Below are positions 8,256 to 17,835 of a stretch of DNA of 64,000 nucleotides, piece after piece. This DNA comes from Parasedimentitalea psychrophila (GTDB lineage: Bacteria; Pseudomonadota; Alphaproteobacteria; Rhodobacterales; Rhodobacteraceae): positions 3,929,501-3,993,500 of the forward strand of contig NZ_CP127247.1 of the NCBI RefSeq assembly GCF_030285785.1, read 5' to 3'. The notes under the pieces were generated by a model. The model worked only from the letters and a program-made list of their open reading frames with translations, made no database searches and was not told the origin of the DNA. The position numbers and the translations under genes are program-made. How positions within the stretch are numbered: the stretch's first letter is position 1; every line of letters starts with the position of its first letter.

Positions 8256-9920
8256 TTATGCTGCCCAACCCCACTTGTATTGGTGGTGTTCGAACGACAC
8301 ATGCATGTCGGCGCCGACAACGCCCTCGCGCATGTGGCGGTAGATGGCCCGCCAGTAGGGCTGGACCGTGACGGCTTCATCCTGGATCAGGGCCTGCATT
8401 TTGGCCATGACCTCGCGACGTTTGTCTGCATCTGCCAAAGCCAGAGCTTCGGTCAGCAAGGCGTCAAACTCCGGGTTGGCCCAGCCAAACTCGTTCCAGG
8501 CCTCGCCCGAACGATAGGCCAGCGCGTGGATTTGCACGCCCAGAGGCCGGTGGTTCCAGTTGGTCGAGCTGAAGGCGTATTTGGTCCAGTCGTTCCAGAA
8601 TGTCGAACCGGGCAGCACTGTCCGCTTCACCTTGAAACCGGCATCGCGCAGTTGTGCGGCAACCGCATCGGTGGTGTTCTTGCGCCAGTCATCGTCGATG
8701 GACATGATTTCATGTTCGAAATCCATCATTCCGGCTTCTTCCATCAGGGCCCGCGCCGCAGCTGGATCGGCCTTTTGCTTTGGAAGTTCGGCATATTCTG
8801 GATGGATTGAGCCGACATGGTGGTTTTCGGCGACGACACCGCGGTCTCCGTAGCCCAGTTCCAGGCAGATCGAATTGTCGACCGCCATCTGCAGCGCCTG
8901 GCGCACCCGTTTGTCGGCATAGACCTTCTTGCCGTCAAACTCGGCAAGTTGGTTGGGCCGAATGACCACCGTTGCCATGGTGACAACCTCGGACTTTTGG
9001 TAGCCAAGGCCATCAAGAACGTCGATGAATTCACCGACCGACTCGTGCAGCATGTCGACTTCTTCGGAATCAATCGCTGACATCCACGACGACGGATCGG
9101 TGCCAAAATCAATATATTCAATCCGGTCCAGTGCGGCCGGGCCATAGACTGCGTCGCCCCACCAAATGTGGTCCTCATTCTTCACCAGAACAGCAGAAAC
9201 GCCAACTTCAACGTCACTGATCAGATAGGGTCCGGTGCCAACATTGGCAGTGTAGTCGGTGTTATGAAAGCTGGCGTGGGTGATCGCAGCCGGATAATCC
9301 GACATGCCGGCGATCAGCGAAATATCCGGGCTGGGCAGGTGCAGTTTCACGGTGTGATCGTCGACAACTTCGACTGAACCGGCAATCGCCGTGCCGCTGG
9401 CTTCATCCACTATGGTGGCGAACCGGCCGGCCATGGAATTGCCCTCCAGGGCCTTGTCACACCAGCCCTCGATGTTGCGAGCAACATCAGCAGCGGTGAA
9501 ATCGTCGCCGTTGTTCCATTTTACGCCCTTGCGGACGTTCAGGGTGTAGATGGTGGCGTCCTCATTGACTTCCCAGCCTTCGAGCAACATGCCACGGAAG
9601 GTGCCGTCCGAGTTATATTCGACCAGATACTCCAGCGTGCCGCGCGACTGGTTGCCCATTTCGGACCAGGCGTAGATCCGGGGATCTTTCAACTCGCGGA
9701 CGCTCATTTGAACCCGAAGGGTGCCGCCGGCTTTTGCGTGGCTCATGGCTTGGGCCGGAGCGTCCAGTCCGATCAGCCCATAAGCCGCGGCTGACGATAC
9801 TCCCAGTGCGGTTGCGCGGGTCAGAAATTCGCGGCGATCCAGTTTGCCGTCGGATACTTCCTGTGCATGCATTTCTGCGGCCCAATGAATGGGTTTGCCG
9901 GCGTTGGTCTCGTTAGACAT
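8256..9920 (-). CDS. ABC importer solute-binding protein, SBP_bac_5 family
   Basis: A 554-residue periplasmic binding protein of the peptide/opine/nickel family that delivers substrate to the adjacent permeases. The N-terminus carries a twin-arginine type signal: [19 protein letters not shown] followed by a hydrophobic segment and AQAM cleavage region. Family motifs include GTLRVQMS at the mature N-terminus, [20 protein letters not shown] and [11 protein letters not shown]. Export in folded form through Tat is inferred from the RR motif. GGGAGAG lies 6-8 bp upstream of ATG 9920. The araC gene upstream in the same orientation is the likely regulator. Substrate cannot be deduced; dipeptides, oligopeptides or opines are all possible. 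Confidence 0.92.
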   Translation of the reverse strand: MSNETNAGKPIHWAAEMHAQEVSDGKLDRREFLTRATALGVSSAAAYGLIGLDAPAQAMSHAKAGGTLRVQMSVRELKDPRIYAWSEMGNQSRGTLEYLVEYNSDGTFRGMLLEGWEVNEDATIYTLNVRKGVKWNNGDDFTAADVARNIEGWCDKALEGNSMAGRFATIVDEASGTAIAGSVEVVDDHTVKLHLPSPDISLIAGMSDYPAAITHASFHNTDYTANVGTGPYLISDVEVGVSAVLVKNEDHIWWGDAVYGPAALDRIEYIDFGTDPSSWMSAIDSEEVDMLHESVGEFIDVLDGLGYQKSEVVTMATVVIRPNQLAEFDGKKVYADKRVRQALQMAVDNSICLELGYGDRGVVAENHHVGSIHPEYAELPKQKADPAAARALMEEAGMMDFEHEIMSIDDDWRKNTTDAVAAQLRDAGFKVKRTVLPGSTFWNDWTKYAFSSTNWNHRPLGVQIHALAYRSGEAWNEFGWANPEFDALLTEALALADADKRREVMAKMQALIQDEAVTVQPYWRAIYRHMREGVVGADMHVSFEHHQYKWGWAA

Positions 9921-9963
9921 GAAAACTCTCCCTGTCGCACCAATGGGAAAAAAGCACTGAAAT

Positions 9964-10005
9964 CCGCATCTTCACGAAATGCAGATCAGGCCAAATAAGA
10001 TGCGG
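9964..10005. promoter_or_regulatory. Inverted repeat in the leader of the ABC operon
   Basis: CCGCATCTT (9964-9972) and AAGATGCGG (9997-10005) form a perfect 9-bp inverted repeat with a 24-bp spacer, beginning 44 bp upstream of the binding-protein start codon. It could be an operator for the AraC-type regulator or an mRNA leader hairpin. The rest of the 285-bp gap is AT-rich and shows no gene. Confidence 0.35.
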
Positions 10006-10204
10006 TTTATAATTTTAGTTTCCCCATATTGAATATACGGCCTTAGTTGCGCCTGTAGGTCAATGCTCTGTTTAGACAGTTTTGTGCAGGATAGCGACAT
10101 TTTTTCGTCGTTTCCTGACTTGACAGAGGGGGCTCTGGTCACATGTGTCCATTACAGTCGCGGCGCAATGGCTGAATTTCACCTTGAAACGGCGTGCCAG
10201 AGAA

Positions 10205-11011
10205 TCAAATGCGGGATCGTTTGCGCAGGGCTCGGGGGGGCTGGTTGGTGTGCTTGGTTATGAAGCGGGTGAAATAGGCGGGGCTGCTGAAATTCAGCCG
10301 CGCAGCGATCTCCTGTATCGGCAGATCACTGTCAATCAGCAGACGGCGGGCGCCGTATAATTGGCGCTCGGTTAATAGGCCGGCCGCCGTTGTGCCGGTT
10401 TCGGCCTTGACCACACGGGTGAGGTGAGTGGCGGTAACACCCAAAGCGGCAGCATGGTCAGCCATGGTGATGTTTTCGCCAAAATACTGGGAAACGCGGG
10501 CGCAATAGGCCTGCGTTAACCGGCGCGAGGCATTGTGTTTGGGCGCAGTGGCCTCGTCGTTGTGGCCCTGTCGGCGCAGCAGAATGCCGATCAGTTCACC
10601 ATTGGCCTGCATGGCGCGATGCCACAGTGTTGCGCGGCTGGTCTGTTCGGTCTTCATGACGTCCATCAGAGCCGTCAGGTTGGTTTGTTCGCCCAGGTTG
10701 TTGATCCGCAAATGCTGTGGCCGATGGGGCAGGGCCATCGCATTGGAGGCCGGAACCAACAAAGCCTGACCCAGACAGCCGCGCCCCAGTTCGAATGACA
10801 TCAGGCCGCCGGCCGGGACAAACAGGGCATTATGGGCGCCAAACCCGCGCCGCGTTCCATCCAGTAATACCCGGCCCTGGCCGCGGGTAATCCAGACCAG
10901 AACATGCATGTCGCGATCATGCGCCAGGCCAATTTGCCACGGCCCATCCGGATGCAGCCCGGACAGCGGCACAACTTGGATCTCTTCGAGGGGACTGGGG
11001 TCGTAGGGCAT
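10205..11011 (-). CDS. AraC-family transcriptional regulator
   Basis: A 268-residue regulator. The N-terminal half resembles a cupin sensor (VLVWITRGQGRVLLDG; FVPAGGLMSFELG). The C-terminal AraC/XylS double helix-turn-helix has ITMADHAAALGVTATHLTRV as first HTH and IQEIAARLNFSSPAYFTRF as second, with the usual family spacing. The gene ends 285 bp before the ABC importer operon and points toward it, so control of that operon is likely. Ligand is unknown. Confidence 0.9.
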   Translation of the reverse strand: MPYDPSPLEEIQVVPLSGLHPDGPWQIGLAHDRDMHVLVWITRGQGRVLLDGTRRGFGAHNALFVPAGGLMSFELGRGCLGQALLVPASNAMALPHRPQHLRINNLGEQTNLTALMDVMKTEQTSRATLWHRAMQANGELIGILLRRQGHNDEATAPKHNASRRLTQAYCARVSQYFGENITMADHAAALGVTATHLTRVVKAETGTTAAGLLTERQLYGARRLLIDSDLPIQEIAARLNFSSPAYFTRFITKHTNQPPRALRKRSRI

Positions 11012-11098
11012 TTCATGAATTCAAAAGTCTTGTTGCGACAGCAGCCTGCGCAGGATCTTTCGATTCTGACAAGATGCAGAAGACCGCGAAACCAAACG

Positions 11099-11962
11099 TC
11101 ACCCTGGCGGTGAATATGCGGTCCAGTGCTTCATTTTTGAGCGAAACCAGGTGCGCTGCCGTTTGGCAAACTGCCTTGTGGCAACCGAGGCCTTCTCGCG
11201 CGCCCGCGCCAATGTCAGATCGCCGTTCAAATGCGCCATCAATTCGGGCACGCCAATCGCCCGGCAGGACGGCAAGGACGGATCATAGCGATGCCGCATG
11301 GCCCGGGCCTCATCGAGGGCGCCTTGGTCTATCATCTGGTCAAACCTGCGGCGGATGCGGGATTCGAGCCAGGTCTTGTCAACGTCGAACACCAGAGCTG
11401 CACAGGTCTCGACCGGCAGTAGTGGTGGCGGCGTATCATCCTGCCAGGCCGAAAGAGGTTTGCCGGTGGCCTGCTGAACCTCCCAGGCGCGTTGCACCCG
11501 GGCCCGGTTTTTCACATCAATCCTGGCCTTGGTTTCGGCATCCAAAGCGGCGAGCATAGCTTCGACTGGAAGATCATCCCCGGCGCAGCGCACCGCAGCA
11601 GGGGTGGCGGGGATATCCGCCATGCCAACGGTCAAAGCGGTGTAATAGAGACCGGTGCCTCCAATGATAATGGGGCGCCGGGGGCCGGATAACAGCGGTT
11701 TGACCTCGCGCAGCCAATGGCCAGCGGAATAGGCCGCGTCAAATGGCAGGTGACCATAGAGCGCATGTTCCGCTGCGGACGTCTCGGCGATTGAGGGGCG
11801 GGCGGTGATCACTTGCCAGCAGTCATAGACCTGGCTGGCATCCGCATTGATGATCACTCCGCCCTGTTGCGCGGCGATCTCCAGCGCCAAAGCGGACTTG
11901 CCCGAGGCGGTGGGGCCAGCAATCAAGACCGGCTGGTCCGGGGAAATATTGGGCAACGTCAT
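11099..11962 (-). CDS. miaA: tRNA dimethylallyltransferase
   Basis: MiaA adds a dimethylallyl group to N6 of A37 in tRNAs reading UNN codons, the first step toward ms2i6A. Visible motifs are the P-loop [17 protein letters not shown], the [11 protein letters not shown] substrate region, the [13 protein letters not shown] motif and a late [10 protein letters not shown] basic segment. The 287-residue length from ATG 11962 fits the family. The frame is open 11 codons further upstream to 11995, but the family usually starts close to the P-loop. It is transcribed away from pyrH, which starts 131 bp beyond. Confidence 0.95.
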   Translation of the reverse strand: MTLPNISPDQPVLIAGPTASGKSALALEIAAQQGGVIINADASQVYDCWQVITARPSIAETSAAEHALYGHLPFDAAYSAGHWLREVKPLLSGPRRPIIIGGTGLYYTALTVGMADIPATPAAVRCAGDDLPVEAMLAALDAETKARIDVKNRARVQRAWEVQQATGKPLSAWQDDTPPPLLPVETCAALVFDVDKTWLESRIRRRFDQMIDQGALDEARAMRHRYDPSLPSCRAIGVPELMAHLNGDLTLARAREKASVATRQFAKRQRTWFRSKMKHWTAYSPPG

Positions 11963-12092
11963 CTGTCTTGTCCTGGCCTGAGCAAAATACGACACGGTTT
12001 TACCATCAAACTGTGCCGACTTGCATTGAACATGGCACTGATTTGCGCCATTTTGCCCGGCAGATTAACCCCGTCACATTCCGGAGCGCAAT

Positions 12093-12839
12093 ATGCCCCT
12101 TTCTACCGATCCGTCCAGCGGACATTCCGCTTCAACTTATAAACGCGTGATGCTGAAAATTTCCGGCGAAGCGCTGATGGGGGATCAGGGGTTTGGTCTG
12201 CATCCACCAACGGTTCAGCGCATCGCCGAAGAAGTGAAGTCGGTGCATGACATGGGCGTCGAGATCTGCATGGTGATTGGCGGCGGCAATATTTTCCGCG
12301 GGCTGTCCGGCTCTGCTCAGGGGATGGAACGCACCACCGCTGACTATATGGGCATGTTGGCGACGGTGATGAATGCGCTGGCGATGCAAAGCGCGCTGGA
12401 AGAGCTTGGGGTGTTTACCCGGGTGATCTCGGCGATCCCGATGGATCAGGTCTGCGAGCCCTACATCCGCCGCCGTGCGGTGCGCCACCTTGAGAAAAAA
12501 CGGGTCTGCATCTTTGCCGCGGGCACCGGCAACCCGTATTTCACCACCGATACCGCCGCCACCCTGCGCGCCAACGAGATGTCCTGTGAGGCGATTTTCA
12601 AAGGCACCAAGGTTGATGGCGTCTACGATAAAGATCCAGAAAAATTTGCCGATGCGGTTCGCTATGACACTGTTTCCTATGACGATGTTCTGATCAAACG
12701 TCTGGGCGTCATGGATGCCTCTGCGATTGCTCTGGCGCGCGACAACAACCTACCCATCATTGTATTCTCTCTGGATGAGCCCGGCGGATTCCGTGGTATT
12801 CTGGCGGGCGAGGGCACCTACACCCGAGTCTCTGGCTAA
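12093..12839 (+). CDS. pyrH: Uridylate kinase (UMP kinase)
   Basis: PyrH phosphorylates UMP to UDP in pyrimidine nucleotide synthesis. The 248-residue product shows the amino-acid-kinase fold motifs [30 protein letters not shown] and [19 protein letters not shown]. It starts the classic pyrH-frr-uppS-cdsA-dxr order. In many bacteria rpsB and tsf precede it; here the upstream neighbour is divergent miaA, so rpsB-tsf must lie elsewhere. Confidence 0.97.
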   Translation: MPLSTDPSSGHSASTYKRVMLKISGEALMGDQGFGLHPPTVQRIAEEVKSVHDMGVEICMVIGGGNIFRGLSGSAQGMERTTADYMGMLATVMNALAMQSALEELGVFTRVISAIPMDQVCEPYIRRRAVRHLEKKRVCIFAAGTGNPYFTTDTAATLRANEMSCEAIFKGTKVDGVYDKDPEKFADAVRYDTVSYDDVLIKRLGVMDASAIALARDNNLPIIVFSLDEPGGFRGILAGEGTYTRVSG

Positions 12840-12846
12840 CCAAAAT

Positions 12847-12971
12847 CCCGGAAAAATGGGTCTGGAATTTTCGAATATTCCAGCCTGTTTTCCGGGGTGA
12901 CGGCAATTGGGTTGCGTTGGAACTGCTGAATTTGAGGGTTGAAATTATCAGCTGAGGCTGAAATTCAGCAG
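12847..12971. other. Two inverted-repeat structures between pyrH and frr
   Basis: The first is nested: CCCGGAAAA (12847-12855) pairs with TTTTCCGGG (12888-12896), enclosing CTGGAAT (12862-12868) and ATTCCAG (12877-12883). The second is a perfect 11-bp repeat, CTGCTGAATTT (12923-12933) and AAATTCAGCAG (12961-12971), with a 27-bp spacer. Neither has a T-run, so they are not standard terminators; mRNA processing or attenuation is possible. Confidence 0.5.
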
Positions 12972-13046
12972 CAAGATTGCTATACATTGCGCGGCCAATG
13001 GCTTATGAGCCTAGAAAACATCACCTGAAGACGGGGAATGGGCAGC

Positions 13047-13610
13047 ATGTCTGACGATTTTATTCTCGATACCGATGATTTGCAGCGTCGTATGGACGGC
13101 GCTATGGCAAATTTGAAAACTGAATTTGCCAGTTTGCGAACCGGCCGTGCCTCGGGCTCGATGCTCGAGCCGATCATGGTTGACGCATACGGGTCGAAAA
13201 CACCGATTAACCAGGTCGGCACAGTCAACGTGCCCGAGCCACGAATGGTTACCATCAACGTTTGGGACAAGGGTCTGGTTGGCAAGGTTGAAAAGGCCAT
13301 CCGCGAGAGCGGCCTGGGTATCAATCCGCAACTGAATGGCACCATCATCATGCTGCCAATTCCAGAACTGAACGAAGAACGCCGCCGCCAGTTGACCAAA
13401 GTTGCGGGCCAATATGCCGAGCACGGCCGTGTGTCGATCCGTAATATTCGGCGCGACGGCATGGATCAGATCAAAAAAGCTAAATCTGACGGCATGTCTG
13501 AGGATGATCAGAAGTTCTGGGAATCCGAGGTGCAGGAAATGACTGATAAAATGACCAAGCTGGTCGATTCCAGTCTCGAGACCAAGCAAGAAGAAATCAT
13601 GCAGGTCTGA
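13047..13610 (+). CDS. frr: Ribosome recycling factor
   Basis: RRF splits post-termination ribosomes together with EF-G. The 187-residue product begins [20 protein letters not shown] and contains [17 protein letters not shown] and [19 protein letters not shown], both signature RRF segments. It ends with a long helix, [23 protein letters not shown] 13047 is preferred to the in-frame ATG 13038 because GGGGA at 13033-13037 is about 9 bp from the former but touches the latter. Confidence 0.97.
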   Translation: MSDDFILDTDDLQRRMDGAMANLKTEFASLRTGRASGSMLEPIMVDAYGSKTPINQVGTVNVPEPRMVTINVWDKGLVGKVEKAIRESGLGINPQLNGTIIMLPIPELNEERRRQLTKVAGQYAEHGRVSIRNIRRDGMDQIKKAKSDGMSEDDQKFWESEVQEMTDKMTKLVDSSLETKQEEIMQV

Positions 13611-13619
13611 CGTCCTAGC

Positions 13620-14378
13620 ATGTCAAAAAACCCTGATATCCCATTGCAGGACAGCGGCAGCCTGTCGCCGGGCGGCGATGGGCCGCGTCATGTTGCCATC
13701 ATCATGGACGGCAACGGACGTTGGGCGCAGGCCCGCGGCCGGCCGCGGTTGTTTGGCCATCATGCGGGTGCCAAACGGGTCCGGGAGGTTGTTGAAGCCT
13801 GCCCGGGACTTGGCATCGAGTACCTGACGATATTTGCCTTTTCGACCGAGAACTGGAAACGGACACAGACCGAAGTGGCCGGGTTGATGAACCTGTTCCG
13901 GCGATACATCAGCCGGGAAATGGCGGCTCTGGCGACCAGGAACGTCCGGGTGCGGTTCATCGGCGACCGCCTTAGGCTTGATGCCAAACTGGTCAAGCTG
14001 ATGGATCGGCTTGAGGTTGAGACCGCGGGCAATGACGGCACTCATTTGACGGTTGCGCTGAATTATGGCGGCCGCGATGAGGTGGCCCGCGCCACCAAGC
14101 GGCTGGCGCATGACGTGGCGAACGGGACGCTGAACCCCGAAGAGGTAGATGAAGAAACTCTGCCAAGGTACTTAGATACTTATGTTTTACCAGATCCTGA
14201 TCTGGTGATACGCACCAGCGGCGAGGCCCGGATATCCAATTTCCTTCTCTGGCAGTCAGCCTATTCTGAATATGAGTTCATCGATACATTGTGGCCCGAT
14301 TTCACGGCGGCAGAGCTTGGCCGGCTTTGCGAAAAATTTGGACGTCGGGAACGTCGATTTGGGACGGTGAAAACATGA
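13620..14378 (+). CDS. uppS: (Di-trans,poly-cis)-undecaprenyl diphosphate synthase
   Basis: UppS makes the C55 lipid carrier precursor for peptidoglycan and O-antigen synthesis by adding IPP units to farnesyl diphosphate. Motifs: HVAIIMDGNGRWAQARG with the catalytic Asp, LTIFAFSTENWKR, and DLVIRTSGEARISNFLLWQ. The 252-residue length is normal. It starts 9 bp after the frr stop and its TGA overlaps the cdsA start as ATGA, indicating translational coupling. Confidence 0.97.
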   Translation: MSKNPDIPLQDSGSLSPGGDGPRHVAIIMDGNGRWAQARGRPRLFGHHAGAKRVREVVEACPGLGIEYLTIFAFSTENWKRTQTEVAGLMNLFRRYISREMAALATRNVRVRFIGDRLRLDAKLVKLMDRLEVETAGNDGTHLTVALNYGGRDEVARATKRLAHDVANGTLNPEEVDEETLPRYLDTYVLPDPDLVIRTSGEARISNFLLWQSAYSEYEFIDTLWPDFTAAELGRLCEKFGRRERRFGTVKT

Positions 14379-15166
14379 ATACTAACGGTCGCTGGGCGGA
14401 TCTTGCCCCACGGTTTATCTCGGCCATTGTCATGTTGGTGCTGGGGAGTTTTACTGTTTTCACAGGTGGGCTGCTGTTTGATGTGCTGATAGCGCTGTGC
14501 TGTGGCGTTCTGATCTGGGAATTGGTGCGGATGCTGGCACCTGAGCAACGTGCGGTCGCCTTGCAACTGGGCTTGCTGTCCGGCGCTGCCACTTTGGCTG
14601 CTGCTTTGCTTGCGCCTATCTGGACATTGCCCTTACTGGTTGCGCCTGCGCTGGTGGGGCTTTCGCAAGTGTCACAGCGCAGGCTCTATTATTTTGGCTT
14701 CGCGCTGTGGGTTCTGATTGCCGGATTCGGGTTTATCTGGTTGCGAAATGTTCTGGGCATCCAGTGGGTTCTGTGGCTGGTGTGCGTTGTAGTTGTCACT
14801 GACGTGGCCGGGTATTTTGCGGGCAAGCTTATTGGCGGCCCCAAATTCTGGCCCCGTGTCAGCCCCAAGAAAACCTGGTCAGGTACTGCAGCCGGCTGGA
14901 TTGCGGCGGTCGCTGTTGGCATGTGGTTTGCCCGGGAGCTGGGATTAGGACCGGGGTTGGTGGTGCTATCTTTCCTGGTGTCGATAGCCAGTCAAGCCGG
15001 AGACGTTGCTGAAAGCGCCCTGAAACGCAAAATGGGCGTCAAGGATTCCAGTGCGCTGATCCCCGGCCATGGAGGTTTTTTTGACCGCTTTGACGGAATG
15101 TTGGGGGCGGCGGCCATGGTGCTTATCTTTCTGACATTTTGGGGCCTGCCCAGCGGGACACTGTAA
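14375..15166 (+). CDS. cdsA: Phosphatidate cytidylyltransferase
   Basis: CdsA forms CDP-diacylglycerol from phosphatidic acid and CTP, the branch point of phospholipid synthesis. The 263-residue product is very hydrophobic, with about seven or eight predicted spans. The C-terminal signature KMGVKDSSALIPGHGGFFDR followed by FDGMLGA is the CDP-DAG synthase motif; an earlier VVTDVAGYFAGKLIGG segment fits the family. The start overlaps the uppS stop (ATGA) and its TAA shares one base with the dxr ATG. Confidence 0.95.
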   Translation: MNTNGRWADLAPRFISAIVMLVLGSFTVFTGGLLFDVLIALCCGVLIWELVRMLAPEQRAVALQLGLLSGAATLAAALLAPIWTLPLLVAPALVGLSQVSQRRLYYFGFALWVLIAGFGFIWLRNVLGIQWVLWLVCVVVVTDVAGYFAGKLIGGPKFWPRVSPKKTWSGTAAGWIAAVAVGMWFARELGLGPGLVVLSFLVSIASQAGDVAESALKRKMGVKDSSALIPGHGGFFDRFDGMLGAAAMVLIFLTFWGLPSGTL

Positions 15167-16338
15167 TGCGTAAAATATCGATATTTGGCGCCACCGGGTC
15201 GATCGGTCAAAACACCATCGACCTGATCCGGCGTGACCTGGCTGGCTATGATGTGGTGGCCTTAACCGGGGGAGCCAACATTGCCAGACTGGCGGCGGAT
15301 GCCATTGCCCTGAATGCTGACATTGCGGTTACCGCCTATGACGACCGGCTGGACGATTTGCGTGCCGCATTGGCCGGCAGCACCGTCAAGGCCGCCGCCG
15401 GTCAAATGGCTCTGGTCGAAGCCGCCGCGCGGCCCGCTGATTGGGTGATGTCTGCCATTGTTGGCATTGCTGGTCTGGCCCCAGGGCTGGAGGCGTTGAA
15501 ACAGGGCGCAACACTGGCCTTGGCCAATAAGGAATCACTGGTCTGTGCTGGCGCGCTGCTGTTGGACACCGCCAAACGCCACGGGGCGCGGATCTTGCCG
15601 GTGGACAGCGAACACTCGGCGGTGTTTCAGGCGCTTGTGGGCGAGGACATGGAGGCGGTTGAGCGGATTATCATAACCGCCTCTGGCGGCGCCTTTCGCG
15701 ATTGGCCACTGGAGCAGTTGCGGCAGGCGACACTGGCACAGGCCTCCTCGCATCCCAATTGGGACATGGGGCAACGGATAACCATCGACAGCGCTTCCAT
15801 GTTTAACAAAGCGATGGAAGTCATTGAGACACATGAGTATTTCGGCGTCAAACCGGATCAAATCGAAGTGTTGGTGCACCCTGAATCCTTGGTGCATGCC
15901 ATGGTCGGGTTTCGCGACGGGGCGCTGATGGCGCATCTGGGCGCACCGGATATGCGGCACGCGATTGGCTATGCGCTGCATTGGCCCGAACGTCGCAAGC
16001 TGCCGGTTGCGCGGCTGGATCTGGCCAAGATCGGCCAGTTGAACTTTGTCACCCCGGACCCGGCACGATTCCCTGCGCTGGCTCTGGCCTATCAAGTGAT
16101 GGCTCGCGGTGGCATGATGGGGACGGTGTTCAACGGTGCCAAAGAACGGGTGCTGGATCACTTCATCGCGAGCCGGATTGGATTTCTCGATATGGCCACC
16201 ATTGTTGAACAGGTGATGGCGTATTTTGAGGGGCAATCCAGCCTCATTGATGACGCAATGACACTTGATAACGTGTCGCAGATTGACCAATTGGCCCGGC
16301 AACGGGTTGATTTGGCCTTGGTAGAACGAACAGGGTAG
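15166..16338 (+). CDS. dxr: 1-deoxy-D-xylulose 5-phosphate reductoisomerase
   Basis: DXR catalyses the committed NADPH-dependent step of the MEP isoprenoid pathway, which supplies the UppS substrate. The 390-residue protein shows the NADPH-binding GATGSIGQNTIDLI at its N-terminus, LANKESLVCAGALL, the metal/substrate segment LPVDSEHSAVFQAL and SASMFNKAMEVIE. ATG 15166 overlaps the cdsA stop by one base; the frame is open 27 bases further upstream but lacks family-like sequence. Confidence 0.97.
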   Translation: MRKISIFGATGSIGQNTIDLIRRDLAGYDVVALTGGANIARLAADAIALNADIAVTAYDDRLDDLRAALAGSTVKAAAGQMALVEAAARPADWVMSAIVGIAGLAPGLEALKQGATLALANKESLVCAGALLLDTAKRHGARILPVDSEHSAVFQALVGEDMEAVERIIITASGGAFRDWPLEQLRQATLAQASSHPNWDMGQRITIDSASMFNKAMEVIETHEYFGVKPDQIEVLVHPESLVHAMVGFRDGALMAHLGAPDMRHAIGYALHWPERRKLPVARLDLAKIGQLNFVTPDPARFPALALAYQVMARGGMMGTVFNGAKERVLDHFIASRIGFLDMATIVEQVMAYFEGQSSLIDDAMTLDNVSQIDQLARQRVDLALVERTG

Positions 16339-16342
16339 TATT

Positions 16343-17695
16343 TTGGACGTAGTTTCTCTCATTCCGCAGTTTGGCGGCTTTCTTTACACAGTGCTCAGTT
16401 TTGTGGTGGCGCTGTCGGTGATCGTGGCGGTGCACGAATATGGTCACTACATCGTTGGACGCTGGTCTGGCATCGACGCCGAGGTGTTTTCGCTGGGCTT
16501 TGGCCCGGTGCTGTGGAGCCGCGTTGATCGGCGCGGCACCCGCTGGCAGGTCGCTCTGTTGCCGTTTGGTGGCTACGTCAAGTTTCTGGGGGATGCCAAT
16601 GCCGCCTCGGGCAAGGACGAAGAGGCAATGGCCGAGGCCGAAGCTGATCCGAGCTTTCTGCGACGCACGATGCACGGCGCGCCGCTATGGGCGCGGACAG
16701 CCACCGTAGCAGCCGGTCCGCTGTTTAACTTTGCCCTGTCCATATTGATTTTCTCGGGTGTGTTTATGATCCGCGGTGAACCAAGGGACCCGCTGACGGT
16801 GGGCGCCCTGGTGCCGATGCCCGGGTTTGTCAACGAATTGCGCGAGGGCGACGAGATCCTGTCGATCGCCGGTATAGACACGCCGAGCATTTCGGACTCT
16901 GAAAAATGGAGCGCCTTCCGGCAGCAAATCCCCTCGCAGCAGCCGTTGGCATATGCTGTTATGCGGGATGGCGTCGAAATGGTTGTTGATGGGCCATACA
17001 TTGCCCCAGCGGTGGTCAACATGGTGGTGCCGCGCAGTGCCGCCTCGAGCATCGGTATCATGTCAGGCGATGTGATCACCGCCATTGATGGCGAAGAGAT
17101 TGTGGCCTTTACCCAGTTGAAGCGCGTTGTTGAAGCGGCGAATGGCAAGGTGCTTTTGCTTGATATCTGGCGGCAAGATCAGAGCCTGGAACTGGCCCTG
17201 GCGCCGCGTCGCGTTGACGAACCGCAGGCCGATGGCAGTTTTGCCACCGAATGGCGGATTGGAATAATCGGCGTCGGTTTGGCTTTTGAGCCGGTGTCTG
17301 TCGGCACTGGACCGATTACGGCGGTTACGGCGGGGGCGTCGCAGGTCTGGCGGGTTATCGATACCTCGCTCTCCGGGCTGAAGCATATGATTACAGGCGC
17401 AATCAGCACTTGTAACCTGTCCGGTCCCTTAGGCATTGCCGAAACTTCGGGGGCGATGGCCAGTCAGGGTGCGCAGAGCTTTATCTGGTTTATCGCAGTT
17501 CTCTCTACTGCGGTTGGATTGCTGAATCTGTTTCCAATCCCGGCGCTCGATGGCGGCCATCTGATGTTCTATGCCTATGAGGCAATCACCAAAAAGCAAC
17601 CCAGCGATATGGCTATGCGGGTGTTGATGACATTTGGCTTCGCCGCGATCCTGTCTTTGATGGTGTTTGCCTTGGGCAATGACATTTTCTGCTGA
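16343..17695 (+). CDS. rseP: Site-2 zinc metalloprotease of the inner membrane
   Basis: RseP-type intramembrane proteases clip transmembrane anti-sigma factors and remnant signal peptides. The 450-residue product has HEYGH (His31, Glu32, His35) in the first transmembrane helix, a central PDZ-like region around SAASSIGIMSGDVITAIDG, and the second active-site motif LNLFPIPALDGGHLMFY near the C-terminus. The start is a TTG at 16343 with AGGG at 16332-16335, 7 bp upstream. It lies 4 bp after dxr and before bamA, the usual envelope-gene order. Confidence 0.95.
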   Translation: MDVVSLIPQFGGFLYTVLSFVVALSVIVAVHEYGHYIVGRWSGIDAEVFSLGFGPVLWSRVDRRGTRWQVALLPFGGYVKFLGDANAASGKDEEAMAEAEADPSFLRRTMHGAPLWARTATVAAGPLFNFALSILIFSGVFMIRGEPRDPLTVGALVPMPGFVNELREGDEILSIAGIDTPSISDSEKWSAFRQQIPSQQPLAYAVMRDGVEMVVDGPYIAPAVVNMVVPRSAASSIGIMSGDVITAIDGEEIVAFTQLKRVVEAANGKVLLLDIWRQDQSLELALAPRRVDEPQADGSFATEWRIGIIGVGLAFEPVSVGTGPITAVTAGASQVWRVIDTSLSGLKHMITGAISTCNLSGPLGIAETSGAMASQGAQSFIWFIAVLSTAVGLLNLFPIPALDGGHLMFYAYEAITKKQPSDMAMRVLMTFGFAAILSLMVFALGNDIFC

Positions 17696-17704
17696 CAACG
17701 ATCT

Positions 17705-17736
17705 TTGGACGGTCGTCGATAGCGGCGACCGTCCAA
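17705..17736 (+). terminator. Strong hairpin after rseP
   Basis: TTGGACGGTCG (17705-17715) and CGACCGTCCAA (17726-17736) form an 11-bp stem with a 10-nt loop directly after the rseP stop. There is no long T-run, so it may be a weak terminator or a transcript-stabilising end. Confidence 0.45.
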
Positions 17737-17835
17737 TTGTAGCCACATTCCCCTGTTAATCTTTTGGCAAGGCGCGCGGCAGAAACTACGTTTTAGTAAA
17801 TCTGCGGAGGCTGATGGCAAAAGGGGCTCTGGATC

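Noticed and set aside
10063-10263. 66-codon plus-strand frame between araC and the binding-protein gene
   Set aside because: Overlaps the conserved 3' end of araC on the opposite strand and shows no family-like sequence.
15535-16362. 275-codon minus-strand frame opposite dxr
   Set aside because: Antisense shadow of a conserved gene; no recognisable motif or ribosome binding site.
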